The translations under genes and the position numbers were made by a program. From Simkania sp. (GTDB lineage: Bacteria > Chlamydiota > Chlamydiia > Chlamydiales > Simkaniaceae), in contig JANQJX010000160.1 in NCBI GenBank assembly GCA_028281425.1, forward strand, positions 1 through 6,227: 6,227 nucleotides of DNA. Direction: 5' to 3'. Each line of letters starts with the position of its first letter. Positions within the stretch are counted from its first letter, which is position 1. Positions 5,609-6,227 of the stretch are shown here, piece after piece. The notes under the pieces were generated by a model, which did no database searches, was not told the DNA's origin, and saw only the letters and a program-made list of their open reading frames with translations.

Positions 5609-5899
5609 ATGCCGGAAGATAGTAAAAAAGAAAAAAAGAAAAAGATGGCAACTGCCCAAAAGCGTATGATCCAAGACAAAAAAAAACGTATGGCCAACCG
5701 TTCTTTCAAATCACGTGTCCGACGAACCATTCGCTTTTTCGAAACCGCTCTTTCCTCAGGAGAAAAAGAAAACGTCACTCACTCTCTTCGCACTGTTTAC
5801 AGCCTGATGGATAAAGGAATAAAAAAAGGCATCTATAAAAAAAACAAAGCTGCAAGAGTCAAATCCCATCTTACCCTCAAAGCTGCTAAGCATCATTAA
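5609..5899 (+). CDS. rpsT: 30S ribosomal protein S20
   Basis: The 96-residue, highly basic product is the small-subunit protein S20, which binds 16S rRNA early in assembly. The core MATAQKRMIQDKKKRMANRS with FKSRVRRTIRFFETALSSG and VYSLMDKGIKKGIYKKNKAA matches S20, especially the chlamydial form with its extended Lys-rich N-terminus (MPEDSKKEKKKK). Starting at ATG 5645 would give an S20 of more ordinary bacterial length, but the 5609 start fits the roughly 98-residue chlamydial proteins. The ribosome-binding sequence before 5609 is weak (AGAG). A near-consensus promoter lies 47 bases upstream of the ATG. In Chlamydia, rpsT is also a near neighbour of the sigma-66 gene, separated from it by a hypothetical gene; this is from memory. 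No clear terminator follows directly. Confidence 0.95.
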   Translation: MPEDSKKEKKKKMATAQKRMIQDKKKRMANRSFKSRVRRTIRFFETALSSGEKENVTHSLRTVYSLMDKGIKKGIYKKNKAARVKSHLTLKAAKHH

Positions 5900-6068
5900 T
5901 CCCTTCTCCTATCTTACATAAAAAATCCTTGATTATCCCCTAATCCGCACTCCAATGCTCTAGAAAAGATAAGATTTTTTAGATTCAGGGTCTGCCTTTA
6001 ACTGAAAAATTGTTCAGATCCATTGAGATTTTTTTCGAAAATTGTGAAAGGGGCAAATACACTAGACT

Positions 6069-6121
6069 CTTGAGAGCAAAAGGAGATGCAACTTTCTCAA
6101 GCCTAAGGAGAAAAGCTCCTT
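6069..6121 (+). repeat. Two consecutive hairpins
   Basis: CTTGAGA (6069-6075) pairs with TCTCAAG (6095-6101) around an inner loop that contains AAAGGAG. Immediately after, AAGGAG (6105-6110) pairs with CTCCTT (6116-6121) around AAAAG and is followed by TCTTTAG. The second could be a weak terminator for rpsT, or the pair could be part of a small structured RNA or leader. No decisive feature was seen. Confidence 0.35.
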
Positions 6122-6144
6122 TCTTTAGACTGTCAAAGATAAAA

Positions 6145-6182
6145 TAAATTCCCTAGCAATCGATGAGATAAATTCCCCAGTT
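6145..6182. repeat. Spaced direct repeat ATAAATTCCCYAG
   Basis: ATAAATTCCCTAG near 6145 and ATAAATTCCCCAG near 6170 are 12 of 13 identical with a 25-base period. They may be a protein-binding repeat, part of a repetitive element end, or a short repeat within a gene end entering from the right. Confidence 0.4.
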
Positions 6183-6227
6183 GGAACAACCGGTCGATGA
6201 TCGGAAGATTGAAGGCTAGTTGAAGCA

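Larger units (their letters stand above)
5900..6227. other. Non-coding or uncertain region after rpsT
   Basis: No gene can be supported here. A plus-strand frame is open from 5983 to TAA at 6145-6147 (54 codons) but has no ATG or good start. On the minus strand two frames are open from the right edge, one to TAA at 6125-6127 and one to TGA at 6133-6135; either could be the C-terminus of a gene outside the window. The stretch also holds two consecutive hairpins and a spaced direct repeat. Confidence 0.5.

Noticed and set aside
5479..5778. Minus-strand 99-codon ORF opposite rpsT
   Set aside because: Its first two thirds are the antisense of S20. Only the last 15 codons (MENPKEF...) are of interest, as a possible 5' end for the DUF3592-like gene.
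6081..6108. AAAGGAG directly followed by ATG and a six-codon frame (MQLSQA)
   Set aside because: The ribosome-binding sequence is directly adjacent to the ATG with no spacer, and the frame stops at once.
5983..6147. Plus-strand 54-codon open frame after rpsT
   Set aside because: It has no ATG or GTG start, no ribosome-binding sequence at a usable start and no recognisable motif.
1..6227. tRNA, rRNA, CRISPR array or tmRNA
   Set aside because: No cloverleaf-type TTCRA arm with acceptor pairing, no regularly spaced long repeats and no conserved structural RNA motif were seen on either strand.

Overview
The window looks like a low-GC chromosome fragment of an environmental (Parachlamydia-like) member of the Chlamydiae. 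Three observations support this. A group-1 sigma factor (the sigma-66/RpoD type) lies close to an rpsT gene, as in Chlamydia. The rpsT product has an extended basic N-terminus and the NRSFKSRVR core resembling chlamydial S20. A cysteine-rich, MOMP-like/Lpg1974-type outer-membrane barrel protein is also encoded. This placement rests on protein features and gene order recalled from knowledge, not on a database search.

Layout. (1) Positions 1-431: the end of a mobile or dispersed element that runs off the left edge. It carries a lysine-rich, unrecognised minus-strand ORF that has no stop codon inside the window. (2) 504-1719: a minus-strand outer-membrane barrel gene with a good rho-independent terminator. 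(3) 1720-2283: AT-rich non-coding DNA with A-tracts, an inverted repeat, a lone copy of the element terminus and a perfect palindrome downstream of rpoD. (4) 2284-3948: complete rpoD on the minus strand. (5) 4123-4818: a CoiA-like nuclease gene on the plus strand, starting at GTG behind a tiny leader ORF whose Shine-Dalgarno sequence sits in a hairpin. (6) 4818-5063: a 246-bp MITE-like element with 18-bp terminal inverted repeats and a TA target duplication. (7) 5063 to about 5526: a minus-strand two-TM protein of DUF3592 type whose 5' end is out of frame with its only nearby ATG. (8) 5534-5899: rpsT with a near-consensus sigma-70-type promoter. (9) 5900-6227: no firm gene, but two hairpins, a spaced direct repeat and possible gene ends at the right edge.

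How the parts relate. RpoD and S20 are core expression-machinery genes, and the CoiA-like and DUF3592-like genes lie convergently between them. The most notable observation is that the MITE sits exactly in the TA shared by the two overlapping stop codons of these convergent genes. Because its ends begin with A after TA, it gives both genes a TAA stop, so the insertion is neutral for both proteins. The MITE interior matches the 5' part of the ORF-bearing element at the left edge, so it appears to be an internally deleted relative. I see no convincing evidence for a new multi-gene system; the novelty here lies in the repeat family and its insertion behaviour.
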